The notes under the pieces: generated by a model
The model's database searches: none
Seen by the model: the letters and a program-made list of their open reading frames with translations, nothing else
What the model was told of the DNA's origin: nothing
Shown: positions 8,256 through 16,562 of the stretch, piece by piece
How the letters are laid out: each line of letters begins with the position of its first letter
Numbering within the stretch: the first letter of the stretch is position 1
NCBI GenBank assembly: GCA_023439545.1
Contig: JAEXNT010000058.1
Span: 1-64,000 of the forward strand
Length of the DNA: 64,000 nt
Direction of reading: 5' to 3'
From: Bacillota bacterium
GTDB taxonomy: Bacteria > Bacillota > Clostridia > Acetivibrionales > DTU013
Program-made: the position numbers and the translations under genes

Positions 8256-10766
8256 TCAGGGTTTTCTGCCCTTGACCGTAAATACGATAGTCTGCGCCGG
8301 GAACCTTTCTGAACTCACTGTGACGCTGAATTTACCGCTCCTGCCGACGGATCTGACCCAGAATGCCCTTGCGCCGCCTATCAGAGCAAATTTTTCCGGA
8401 CCTATGATTTCGCCTTCACCCTCAAAAGCAAGCGAGATCGATTCATTTGAGAAGGGCAGTATGTTGCCGGCTTCATCCGTATGCTTTATCACGACGCGGC
8501 AGACGTCATAGGTGTCGCCCTCACAAAGCTCCGACGCATCAGGCAGCACGACCAAACGGCTGCTTCCGCAGACTCCCTTTCGAGACCGTAGAACAGCTTT
8601 CCCGCCGATATAGCCTTCAAACTCATATGTAAGGGATTTGCAGCCCCAGTTCTGAATATACTTCGAATAAAGGTCCACCGCCTTTGAATAGGGCATTTTC
8701 GTCCTGAGCATCACCATGCCCATTTTCAATTTGTACCTTAGGGGCAGCGACTTGTCGCCATGCCTGACTACAGCGTAAAGCACGTCCTTAACGTCCTTCG
8801 CGTCCCTTTTGGACAGGCCTTCCTTTCTTTCCAGCTCGTCGCCGATGAAGTCTTCGATTATGACGGGAGGGTGAGGCAGGTGCGGAAAAGCATTGCACGA
8901 GGGGTAATAGGCGCCGGTATACTCGCCGTTTTTGTAAAGCTTTACATATTCGCAGTTCGTAAATATGTAAAGCTTCTCGAGCCTCGCCGCTTCAAATTCT
9001 CCTATGATCATTGAAGAGGCGGCTTCAAGCACGGGCTTTCCATCCTGTTGCGACAAATACGCAAAAGCGGCTTCCTTGGGTATCCTGAACATGTCCATCA
9101 CGCCGTGATAGCATATCCGGTCGCCGCTGCCGAAATCCGCGTGGGTGTTGTAGTCGAAGGCGCACCAGCCGATGGCGCCCGATATCCTGGTTCTGCCGTA
9201 CATATGGTCGAGCACCCTTAGATGCCTGAGTGCGTGTTCAATACGCTTCGCTTCATAGTCAAACCGCTTCGTGGGATACATATGGCCGTTATGTTCGGTG
9301 ACGAGATAAGGCGCCGCTTTACCGGCAATGTGGTTCGTATTGCTCAGAGCCCTGTTATTTCCGCGATGTATGAAATCATTGTAAGTATATACGTCCTCCA
9401 AAAAGCTGCTCCCCGAGAAATTCCTGACACCGCAGGTTTGACGCGTGTCATCGAGCGCCCTTGCCGTGCCGTTGGTTTTCTCATAGAAAGCGTCGTTATC
9501 CTGCGACTCGTTGATCCGTACGCCCCATAGTACTATACTGGGCCTGTTGCGGTCCCTTGTTATCATCTCTTCTACGTTTTTCACCGCGACGGATTGCCAT
9601 TCCGCACCGCCTATATGCTGCCAGCCGGGGATCTCCTCAAGCACGAGCAGGCCAAGCTCGTCGCAGCGGTCGAGGAAATGGCGCGACTGGGGATAATGCG
9701 AAAACCTGACGATATTCAGACCCAGTTCGTTTTTCAATATTTCCGCGTCCTTGTATTGTGCCGACGCCGGCATGGCATAACCGACATACGGATAGGACTG
9801 ATGACGGTTGAGCCCTCTGAGCTTCAGTCTTCTGCCGTTCAGATAGAAGCCGTCTTTCCTGAAGCAGGCATCTCGGAAACCGAAACGTACCGCATAACTG
9901 TCGATTGCCTCTTCTCCAGATATGCGTGCCTCTCCGGATATGCGTGCCTCTCCAGATATGCGTACCTCTCCGGATATGCGCGCTCCTCCATATATGCGCG
10001 CTTCAAGCAGGTATAAAACGGGACTGTCGACGTCCCAGAGCCGGGCGTTACCGAACTCACCTGCCAGCCGTACCTTTTGGACCGGTTCGCCCGACAGGCA
10101 GCAGGTCCCCTTCAGACTCGATGCTGTTTCGTCCCTATGTCCGCAGTTATAGACAGGATCCGTCTCCACGAAACACTCCACCGGGAGTTTGCCGGTTTTA
10201 CCCGAAGGATTTGCGATAGATATTTCAACGTCAATCAGTTTCGTATCTGAAAGCATATTGAAGGTCCTTACAAAAACATCCTCTATATAAAGTTCGTCGG
10301 TGAGCTCCAGGTGTACTTCGCGGTAGATACCCCCATATGTCAGGTAATCGATGACAAAGCCGAAAGGGGGTATATCGTCTCTCTCTGTTGAATCCACCTT
10401 TACAACCAGCAGATTTTCTCCTCCGAATACGGCGTATTCCGTTACATCGCATTTGAATGGAGTATAGCCGCCCTTGTGTTCGCATACGTATTGTCCGTTG
10501 AGATACACCTCCGCAAATGCCATTACTCCTTCGAAACAGAGTACTACGCGCTTTTCCCGGTCCTCTCCGGACAGGTATATCTGCCTGCGGTAACAGCTTA
10601 TGAATTGGCAAGCCTCTTCATTGAAATTATTGTACGGAAGCTCTATGTTCGCGTGGGGAAGCATGACGGGCTGAAAGTCCGAATCGTCAAAGTCCGGCCG
10701 TATATATCCTGTTTTAAAATCAGGGGAGAACCTCCAGTCGAAATTCAAAGGAACGAGCCTTCGCAT
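8256..10766 (-). CDS. Glycoside hydrolase family 2 protein (beta-galactosidase/glucuronidase-like)
   Basis: 836 residues, no signal peptide, so intracellular. It has the N-terminal sugar-binding sandwich (about 1-160), an immunoglobulin-like domain (about 160-300), the TIM barrel (about 300-590) and a C-terminal extension. The acid/base Glu is in WGVRINES and the nucleophile Glu in LVTEHNGH, so both catalytic residues are present. The family acts on beta-galactosides, glucuronides or mannosides; the exact sugar cannot be told. Between LYLLEARIY and DSYAVRFGF lies an insertion of repeated ISGEAR units coded by an 18-bp tandem repeat, in a surface loop where it may be tolerated. The gene stands alone. 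Confidence 0.88.
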   Translation of the reverse strand: MRRLVPLNFDWRFSPDFKTGYIRPDFDDSDFQPVMLPHANIELPYNNFNEEACQFISCYRRQIYLSGEDREKRVVLCFEGVMAFAEVYLNGQYVCEHKGGYTPFKCDVTEYAVFGGENLLVVKVDSTERDDIPPFGFVIDYLTYGGIYREVHLELTDELYIEDVFVRTFNMLSDTKLIDVEISIANPSGKTGKLPVECFVETDPVYNCGHRDETASSLKGTCCLSGEPVQKVRLAGEFGNARLWDVDSPVLYLLEARIYGGARISGEVRISGEARISGEARISGEEAIDSYAVRFGFRDACFRKDGFYLNGRRLKLRGLNRHQSYPYVGYAMPASAQYKDAEILKNELGLNIVRFSHYPQSRHFLDRCDELGLLVLEEIPGWQHIGGAEWQSVAVKNVEEMITRDRNRPSIVLWGVRINESQDNDAFYEKTNGTARALDDTRQTCGVRNFSGSSFLEDVYTYNDFIHRGNNRALSNTNHIAGKAAPYLVTEHNGHMYPTKRFDYEAKRIEHALRHLRVLDHMYGRTRISGAIGWCAFDYNTHADFGSGDRICYHGVMDMFRIPKEAAFAYLSQQDGKPVLEAASSMIIGEFEAARLEKLYIFTNCEYVKLYKNGEYTGAYYPSCNAFPHLPHPPVIIEDFIGDELERKEGLSKRDAKDVKDVLYAVVRHGDKSLPLRYKLKMGMVMLRTKMPYSKAVDLYSKYIQNWGCKSLTYEFEGYIGGKAVLRSRKGVCGSSRLVVLPDASELCEGDTYDVCRVVIKHTDEAGNILPFSNESISLAFEGEGEIIGPEKFALIGGARAFWVRSVGRSGKFSVTVSSERFPAQTIVFTVKGRKP
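9913..10002 (-). repeat. In-frame 18-bp tandem repeat inside the glycoside hydrolase gene
   Basis: Five consecutive 18-bp units. On the plus strand they read TCTCCAGATATGCGTGCC with one to four changes per copy. On the coding strand they give the six-residue repeat (G/A)-x-R-I-S-G. The length is a multiple of three, so changes in copy number keep the reading frame. Confidence 0.9.
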
Positions 10767-10921
10767 AATATTCTCCTAACCGGTTTTCGGAATACCGGCG
10801 TTGCCGGTCGATTCAATTTTACCATAAATATGCGTAGTCAGCACACAGGTATATTGATTATCGTCGATCGTTATGTTAAGATTACCATAATTACATATGA
10901 ATTCTTCAAACATGATATGAC

Positions 10922-10965
10922 AAAGGTGTCGGCACAGAGTTTTTTCTGTCCGGCGCCTTTTTATT
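10922..10965 (+). terminator. Terminator-like hairpin in the leader of the chemoreceptor gene
   Basis: A stem pairs AAAGG-TG-TCGG-CACAG with CTGT-CCGG-CGCCTTT and is followed by TTTATTTTT, 26 bases before the chemoreceptor start codon. No plus-strand gene lies upstream that needs terminating, so it may act as an attenuator for the gene downstream. I recognise no ligand-binding fold before it. Confidence 0.55.
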
Positions 10966-10990
10966 TTTATGACTCAGGGAGGCGGTAGAA

Positions 10991-12502
10991 ATGCATATAA
11001 GTACGTATTATTGGGTTAGTACAGGCAGCTTTATCGTTTTGGCAGTGTTTTCGGGCGTGCTGCTTTACAGGATCGGCAGGAAATCAAAACAAAAGGACAG
11101 GATGATCGAGGACCTCAGGAACGAGCTTAACAGGCATAACGCGGAGCTGTACGTGGCCTCGAGCCAGATATCCTCGGTATCCGAACAGCTGCATATCAAT
11201 ATGGATGAAAACAATGCCTTTGCTCAGCAGGTATATGCCGAGGCGTCGGAAATGGCAGAATTGAATACCCGTGTGAATGAAGATGTCCAGGGCATGCTCG
11301 ACAACGTCAAAAAAATGATAGATCTGCTGGACGACGCTTTGAAGACTTCTAGGCAAATGGAAGCTGAAAGCTTGTCTTCCGGCGATACTATAAAGACAAG
11401 CCTCGATGAAATACTTAATATTGTTGAAACCATCCACGGAATCGAATCGACATTTTTTCGGACTGTCGACTTCATTAAAAAGCTGAATGAAACGACAGAT
11501 CGGATAAATTCCATCCTCAATACTGTCAACAATATATCGAAACAGACGAATCTGCTTTCTCTGAATGCTTCGATTGAGTCGGCAAGGGCGGGAGAAAGCG
11601 GAAGGGGCTTTTCCGTAGTGGCCGATGAGATACGCAAACTTGCGGGAGACAGTGAAAAAGCTGTCAGGGATATCGCACAGCTGCTGCAGGCAATGCAGGC
11701 GGAAGTCACAGGCATCAACGAACTCATTGATGAGAACATGCACATGATAGAAAAAGGTGTCGCCGAATCGAAAAATGTTGAAGGAAATCTCGGATCGATC
11801 CGCAAATCGTTCAACGGAGTATTGGAAATGGCGGGAAAGGTAATAAGAGGATCGGAAGACCAAGTCCGCCATGCCAATTATGTTATCGAAAACATGGGCA
11901 GTGTGGATGAGATCGTCAAAGCATCTGTAAAGAGTGTGGAGGACGTAAAAACATCAATATACAAGCAAAAGGAAGGTATCGAGGAAATAGCCGAAATGAG
12001 CGGCAGATTGAATTCAGCGTCCGGGGATCTTAACGGACTCCTTGGCTGGAGCATGGCAGGGAGTGGAGAGGAAAATAAAAACGGAAAAAGAAAAAGAAAT
12101 AGAGAAGAAATCAAGGATACAAAGCCGGAAGCTGTAAATAGCATGGAAAAGATCGAAGAAGCTTTCAGGTTGATAAGAGAGCTTGCAGCGAAACCTGATA
12201 TCATACGGATGGAAAAGACAGTGCACAGGAAGGTTCTGGAGGACCTCCTGAGCCGTTGCGGGTACATCGAAGCAGCCTGGAGCAATGACGCCAAGGGCCG
12301 GTTCATATGCTCTATACCTGAAGCGGGTATAGCGAACGCAAGCATAAGGGAGTGGTTCATCAGGGGAATAAGCGGCGAGGAATATACGTCCGAAGTATAC
12401 GTGTCGGCCATCACCCGAAAGCCGTGCGTAACGTTGTCAGTACCCATAAAATCGGACAGCGGTTCTGTTTTGGGTGTTGTCGGGATAGATCTGAAAATAT
12501 GA
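10991..12502 (+). CDS. Methyl-accepting chemotaxis protein with C-terminal Cache-like domain
   Basis: 503 residues. One N-terminal membrane segment (about 8-27) is followed directly by a long coiled coil, with no HAMP and no extracellular sensor. The signalling tip is SKQTNLLSLNASIESARAGE with VVADEIRKLA, about residues 175-215. A charged linker (KNGKRKRNREE) leads to a C-terminal domain of about 120 residues with Cache/PDC-like marks: WFIRGISGEEYTSEVY, then TLSVPIKSDSGSVLGVVGID. The sensor would thus be cytoplasmic and at the C-terminus. GGGAGG lies eight bases before the ATG. It would work with CheA/CheW, which are not in this window. Confidence 0.87.
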   Translation: MHISTYYWVSTGSFIVLAVFSGVLLYRIGRKSKQKDRMIEDLRNELNRHNAELYVASSQISSVSEQLHINMDENNAFAQQVYAEASEMAELNTRVNEDVQGMLDNVKKMIDLLDDALKTSRQMEAESLSSGDTIKTSLDEILNIVETIHGIESTFFRTVDFIKKLNETTDRINSILNTVNNISKQTNLLSLNASIESARAGESGRGFSVVADEIRKLAGDSEKAVRDIAQLLQAMQAEVTGINELIDENMHMIEKGVAESKNVEGNLGSIRKSFNGVLEMAGKVIRGSEDQVRHANYVIENMGSVDEIVKASVKSVEDVKTSIYKQKEGIEEIAEMSGRLNSASGDLNGLLGWSMAGSGEENKNGKRKRNREEIKDTKPEAVNSMEKIEEAFRLIRELAAKPDIIRMEKTVHRKVLEDLLSRCGYIEAAWSNDAKGRFICSIPEAGIANASIREWFIRGISGEEYTSEVYVSAITRKPCVTLSVPIKSDSGSVLGVVGIDLKI

Positions 12503-12509
12503 CTTCCAT

Positions 12510-13538
12510 TTATGTGAAATACTCTATTTCCGCGTCAGGGAAGCGTTCACGGATGAGCGAGGATATATAGTTTTTGATATCCTCTGTGGCCTCCTTGGGA
12601 TATACATACTTGAAACGGCCATATTTACCCCATTTGACAGCTCGGATCGATTCATCCATATCGAGCTTGGTGTTCGGAAAGCGCTGGAGGATAAAGCTCT
12701 TTGCGACCGGCGTGAACCTGTGCTGTATCAGCTCGAAGGTCAGCGGCAGGCCGGAGCTTGAGGTATCCACCTGCTGCGCCAGGCTGTCGAACAGTTCCAG
12801 GTACTCATGCCTCCAGTTTTCGTATAGCATTATCGGCGCGATAATGAAGCCGGTCGGATATCCGGCGTGGGAGATCTTTGAAGCGACCGAGAGCCGCTCT
12901 TCGAAGGTAGCCGTATTGTGTTCGAAATTTTTAATGACGTACCTGGAATTCACGCTGACCCTGAACCTCGTATGCTCGTTGTGCCTAAGGCTGAGCAGGG
13001 AATCGGCGTTATCGAATTTGGTCACGATCCTTAGCCTGCCGTTTTCCAGCTCGCCGAAAAATTCGACGGTCCTGGCAACGCTTCCCGTCAGATGTTCCAG
13101 AGCAAGAGGATCGCCTGTGCTGGCAATCTCAAAGGTCGTAAGCCTGTTCCCATTCTTTTCAATATGCTTTTTGACGGATTCCAGTATGTCCTCAATGTTG
13201 ACGTAGACCGTCAGATAGGGTTTTGCTCCCTGTGTAGTCTGAAGGTAGCAGTATTCGCAGCTTCCCGGGCAATTTGTGACGAGCGGGAACTCATAATCTG
13301 CGGACGGCTTGCATATGTCGAAGCTAAGGCTCTTCTTTGCGCGCACGACGAGAGACTTCTTCGATGCGGCATATTTTTCCTTTTCATTGGAACCGGGAAT
13401 ATTCCTGGACACATTTTGCACAGACGTCTTCATTATCGGCACGCCAAGTTCTCCGAAATATCCGTAAAGCTTCAGCCCCAGCGGGTATTCCAGGGCTCCG
13501 GGCTCGAAAAACACCCTGTCGGGCATATATTGCTTCAT
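12510..13538 (-). CDS. splB: Spore photoproduct lyase (radical SAM)
   Basis: 342 residues, the usual length of SplB. The enzyme repairs spore photoproduct, the thymine dimer formed in spore DNA under UV, using S-adenosylmethionine and an iron-sulfur cluster. The cluster cysteines are in NCPGSCEYCYLQ (C-x3-C-x2-C). The N-terminus PDRVFFEPGALEYPLG is typical. The start is ATG 13538, set by GGAGG five bases upstream; longer in-frame starts lack such a site. It converges on the chemoreceptor gene with a gap of 7 bp. The gene marks the organism as a spore former. Confidence 0.93.
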   Translation of the reverse strand: MKQYMPDRVFFEPGALEYPLGLKLYGYFGELGVPIMKTSVQNVSRNIPGSNEKEKYAASKKSLVVRAKKSLSFDICKPSADYEFPLVTNCPGSCEYCYLQTTQGAKPYLTVYVNIEDILESVKKHIEKNGNRLTTFEIASTGDPLALEHLTGSVARTVEFFGELENGRLRIVTKFDNADSLLSLRHNEHTRFRVSVNSRYVIKNFEHNTATFEERLSVASKISHAGYPTGFIIAPIMLYENWRHEYLELFDSLAQQVDTSSSGLPLTFELIQHRFTPVAKSFILQRFPNTKLDMDESIRAVKWGKYGRFKYVYPKEATEDIKNYISSLIRERFPDAEIEYFT

Positions 13539-13671
13539 AAATTCCTCCGTTTCGGAATAATCCATATGTTTATTATGATTATTTTTTGCTGTAATATTTA
13601 TCTGAGAAAATAGTCTTAATAGCGTAGAAAGCTTATTGACAAAAATAAATAAACGCAATTACTTTCGTTAT

Positions 13672-13700
13672 TTGACTATATTGTAGATTATTGCTATTAT
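13672..13700 (+). promoter_or_regulatory. Sigma-A-like promoter for amj
   Basis: TTGACT and TATTAT separated by 17 bases, 32 bases before the TTG start of the flippase gene. A second TTGACA is at 13636. Confidence 0.5.
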
Positions 13701-13732
13701 TGTCATGAATCAGATATTGAGGTATTGGATTT

Positions 13733-14524
13733 TTGAGTACACAAATTTTTATTGTTTTTTTTCTAAATTTCATTATTTCGCTAATAGGTACACTCGCATA
13801 TTCTGTGAGACTTGTCGGTGTGAGGACAGGTAAGATTGCAGTATCTTATGCAATCTTTAATGTATTTACTTTGATATCCAGAGTTGCAGTTACTTTTCAA
13901 GTTCCGATATTAACAAAGTATGTTGAGCGGAATCCAGGCTCTGTAGAATTAGTAAACATTTTTATTATTATAATTCTTATTTCCGGAGTATCGACTATTG
14001 TAGGCGCTCTCCTCATTCCGTCATTTCAAAGGCTTTTATCGAAAGGAGTTCAGTCGTTTTCCGTACACAGATCTGTACCAAAACTTCTTCTTCATAGTTT
14101 ATCAAAATCCGGGATTATTTATATAAAAGAGTTTGTATCAATTCCTGTTAAGGAGAATATCACCAAGCTATCAATGAAGAATTTACCGAAGAAAACTCTC
14201 ATATTAAATATCATTGCTGTATCTTTGATAACTACAGGTGCAGTAGCGCCTATTTATGCCGGGTATATCGAGCCGGGCTTAAGAGCCACTTGTATTACGC
14301 TTTCTTCCGTTATTAATGGCTTTGCAACAATTATGATGACTGTTTTTATTGACCCGCAATTATCAATAATGACCGATGATGTTATTGTAGGGAAATGTAG
14401 TGAACAACAGTTTAGAAGCTGTGTAGTGGGAATGGTGGGTAGTAAAACGCTAGGTACTTTTTTTGCTTTGCTTGAATTCCTTCCGGCAACTTATTTTATA
14501 GTTTTTATTGCAAGATTGATTTGA
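13733..14524 (+). CDS. amj: Lipid II flippase, Amj family
   Basis: 263 residues with six or more membrane segments. The opening region with SLIGTLAYSVRLVGVRTGKI and the middle IYAGYIEPGLRATCITLSS match the Amj (YdaH, DUF2837) family. Amj moves lipid II across the membrane and can replace MurJ in Bacillus subtilis, where it responds to envelope stress. The start is TTG 13733 with TGAGGT ten bases upstream; no ATG fits. The gene is visibly richer in A+T than its neighbours, which may mean recent transfer. No MurJ is in the window, so whether it is the main or the alternate flippase here is open. Confidence 0.85.
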   Translation: MSTQIFIVFFLNFIISLIGTLAYSVRLVGVRTGKIAVSYAIFNVFTLISRVAVTFQVPILTKYVERNPGSVELVNIFIIIILISGVSTIVGALLIPSFQRLLSKGVQSFSVHRSVPKLLLHSLSKSGIIYIKEFVSIPVKENITKLSMKNLPKKTLILNIIAVSLITTGAVAPIYAGYIEPGLRATCITLSSVINGFATIMMTVFIDPQLSIMTDDVIVGKCSEQQFRSCVVGMVGSKTLGTFFALLEFLPATYFIVFIARLI

Positions 14525-14616
14525 TTATGTAAATCACCTCAACTATATATCCCCCAAGTTGTTTGCCTTCAATTTTAACACGTGGGCTAAAAGGCAACGA
14601 ATATCAGTAAATAAAC

Positions 14617-14634
14617 GAAAAAAAGAACCGTCCC
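14617..14634 (+). repeat. Short REP-like word (AAAGAACCGTCCC)
   Basis: GAAAAAAAGAACCGTCCC in the gap after amj resembles a dispersed intergenic word of clostridial genomes (GGGACGGTTCTTTTT in reverse). It is related in its GGGAC core to the motifs at 1321-1442. A single copy only. Confidence 0.35.
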
Positions 14635-14651
14635 TGCGTTTCGCTGTAGAT

Positions 14652-14686
14652 ATGACAAAGCGGGAGCCGATAAAATCGACTCCCGC
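14652..14686 (-). terminator. Probable terminator of the uracil permease gene
   Basis: A 12-bp stem (GCGGGAGCCGAT against ATCGACTCCCGC, one G-U type pair) with a three-base loop lies 50 bp after the permease stop codon. On the minus strand only a short T-rich tail follows, so termination may be partial. Confidence 0.6.
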
Positions 14687-14736
14687 CGTATGCTTCGTTG
14701 TGAGTTTGAGTTTGAGTTCGCTGTCCGGTCCCACGC

Positions 14737-16146
14737 CTACATCTCTTCAGTTGCCTGCTGTACCTTTTTCTTTCCGCCTATGCTGAGTACTGCGTTGAGG
14801 AGGATTCCGAATATAGCGGCGCCTGCGACGCAGGGGACCTGTATACCGAGGAACGGGATGTTTCCGGTACCGTTGAAACCGTACTTACCGCCGATACCGA
14901 TGACCATTATGGTCGCGATTACAGCGATATTCTTTGCACTGAACATGTCCACCTTTTTCTCTATCATTATGGCAACGCCCTGTGCCGCTATCGCACCGAA
15001 GAGGTATATCTCGAGTCCGCCTATGACTGCGGTGGGCAGAGAATAAATAGCGTTGACAAGGGGAGTGAAGCAGGCGATAACCATTGCTACGATCGAGGCG
15101 CCGATGAGTACCGGTATCGCGAATACCTTGGTTATGGCCATTGCGCTGATGTTTTCACCGTAATTAGTTCCGGCAGGTCCTCCGATGAGACCGGAGATCA
15201 TGTCGCCGAGACCGTCGCCTATGAGGTTCAGACCGAGCTTGTCGGCAATGTTGTATTTCTTGCCGGAATTCTTTTTCTTCGCGAGGTCATTTACGTAAAT
15301 GTCAAGCTGGAACACGTGAGCCGTCGATTCCGGTATGGTCGCGATAGCTATCGGCATGATAGCCGCCACTGCCAGAAGAGTCGGCTTAGGCAGCGTGAAT
15401 ATCGGAAGTGCGAAGATTCCTGTATTCGCTTCGGCGGGCAGTACCTTGAAGAGGTTGATACCTGTGATCTGCATTATGACGAATGCGGTGATGACGCCGC
15501 ATATCGGACCGAGGAGCAGCGGGATCTGACCGGCTACGCCTTTTAAGTATATCGAGAAAAGTATGGTTGCGATAAGTGTGACAAGCGAAATTATCCATGC
15601 CATGTTAGTTGCCATGGCGATCTGCGCGTCCGTTACGGACACTTTGCCCGCCGTGTCTATTGCAATGGAGGCGGCGTCGTTTATTGCATTCGCAGCCAGC
15701 GTCAAGCCTATGACCATTGCGATCGGGCCTGTGACTGAAGCGGGAAGAACCTTTTCGATTGCTTCCCTTCCGAAACGCATTACGATGAGACCGGCTGCTA
15801 TTGAAACTAAACCTGACATCACTATGCCGAACTGTGCTACTGCGATCTTTTCATTGAGCGTGTAGCCTGAAAGAGCATCCGACGCCATCAGGCTGCCTAT
15901 CGCAGCTACGTACGAAAAACTTGAACCGTAATAGAGCGGGATCTTTCCCCTTGTGACCAGTATGAAACCGAGTGTTGCGAGACCGCTTGCAAAGATGGTG
16001 GTTGAGATGTGAAAGCCTGTGATGATGGCTACTGCTACGGTTGCCGGAAACATAACGATTACCTGCTGCAGCGCGTATAAAAGCAGTTTCCAGATTGGGG
16101 GCCTTTCATCGGGCAGATACCCGATTACACTTTGGGACTTCGGCAT
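14737..16146 (-). CDS. uraA: Uracil permease (NCS2 family)
   Basis: 469 residues with 12-14 membrane segments of the nucleobase:cation symporter-2 family. It takes up uracil, driven by protons. Marks are TTIFASGLATLGFILVTRG early, GLTLAANAIN, and the substrate-site loop with VPESTAH-like IPESTAHVFQLD and GGPAGTNYGE. The start is ATG 16146, set by AAGGAGGG eight bases upstream; the longer frame reads back through the regulatory leader. The PyrR-type attenuator in front supports a pyrimidine substrate over xanthine or uric acid, which family resemblance alone would not decide. Confidence 0.88.
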   Translation of the reverse strand: MPKSQSVIGYLPDERPPIWKLLLYALQQVIVMFPATVAVAIITGFHISTTIFASGLATLGFILVTRGKIPLYYGSSFSYVAAIGSLMASDALSGYTLNEKIAVAQFGIVMSGLVSIAAGLIVMRFGREAIEKVLPASVTGPIAMVIGLTLAANAINDAASIAIDTAGKVSVTDAQIAMATNMAWIISLVTLIATILFSIYLKGVAGQIPLLLGPICGVITAFVIMQITGINLFKVLPAEANTGIFALPIFTLPKPTLLAVAAIMPIAIATIPESTAHVFQLDIYVNDLAKKKNSGKKYNIADKLGLNLIGDGLGDMISGLIGGPAGTNYGENISAMAITKVFAIPVLIGASIVAMVIACFTPLVNAIYSLPTAVIGGLEIYLFGAIAAQGVAIMIEKKVDMFSAKNIAVIATIMVIGIGGKYGFNGTGNIPFLGIQVPCVAGAAIFGILLNAVLSIGGKKKVQQATEEM

Positions 16147-16194
16147 AGTAAACCCTCCTTGATATATATTGAATTTGTAGTGCACTTGCTTACT

Positions 16195-16332
16195 GATAAA
16201 ATAAAAAATCTTGCCCGCGGCATGCAGACAAGATTGTTGAAATCCGAATCCCGGTTCGCTCGGTAAAAGCCAATGGCTAAAACCGTCCAAACCGCTGAAA
16301 TATATAATCTTGCCGGCATCTCTGTACCGTTT
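16195..16332 (-). promoter_or_regulatory. PyrR-type attenuator leader of the uracil permease gene
   Basis: Read on the minus strand, 16332-16313 gives a hairpin GGTACAGAGATGCC. It fits the PyrR binding-loop consensus ARUCCNGNGAGGYU with two compensated pairs (A4-U11 and G1-C14). Further on, AATCTTG-TCTGC / GCGGG-CAAGATT followed by TTTTTATTTT (16234-16196) is an intrinsic terminator. The segment GGCAAGATT beside the PyrR loop repeats the terminator's 3' arm, so it can pair with AATCTTG and form the antiterminator. PyrR with UMP bound would thus favour termination. The assignment is from pattern and pairing by eye. Confidence 0.8.
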
Positions 16333-16431
16333 TTAAAGATATTTGCCTTCGTCATTATATCATTCACTTTTTACTTTTTCAACAAAAAACTCAATATTTT
16401 TTACCGTTGAGATGTATCCGTTATAATGATA

Positions 16432-16460
16432 TTGCATTGTTTACTTTTTGGCATTATAAT
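16432..16460 (+). promoter_or_regulatory. Promoter for the membrane pyrophosphatase gene
   Basis: TTGCAT and TATAAT are 17 bases apart, about 100 bases before the start codon. The remaining part of the 16147-16562 gap is the divergent attenuator. Confidence 0.5.
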
Positions 16461-16562
16461 GTAAAAGGCATAATTTTTGTTTTTGTACACTTTCGAGACT
16501 CACACAATACGAATGTATTTACACTTTAAAATACATTATTAATGATCTTGGGAGGCGTTAAA

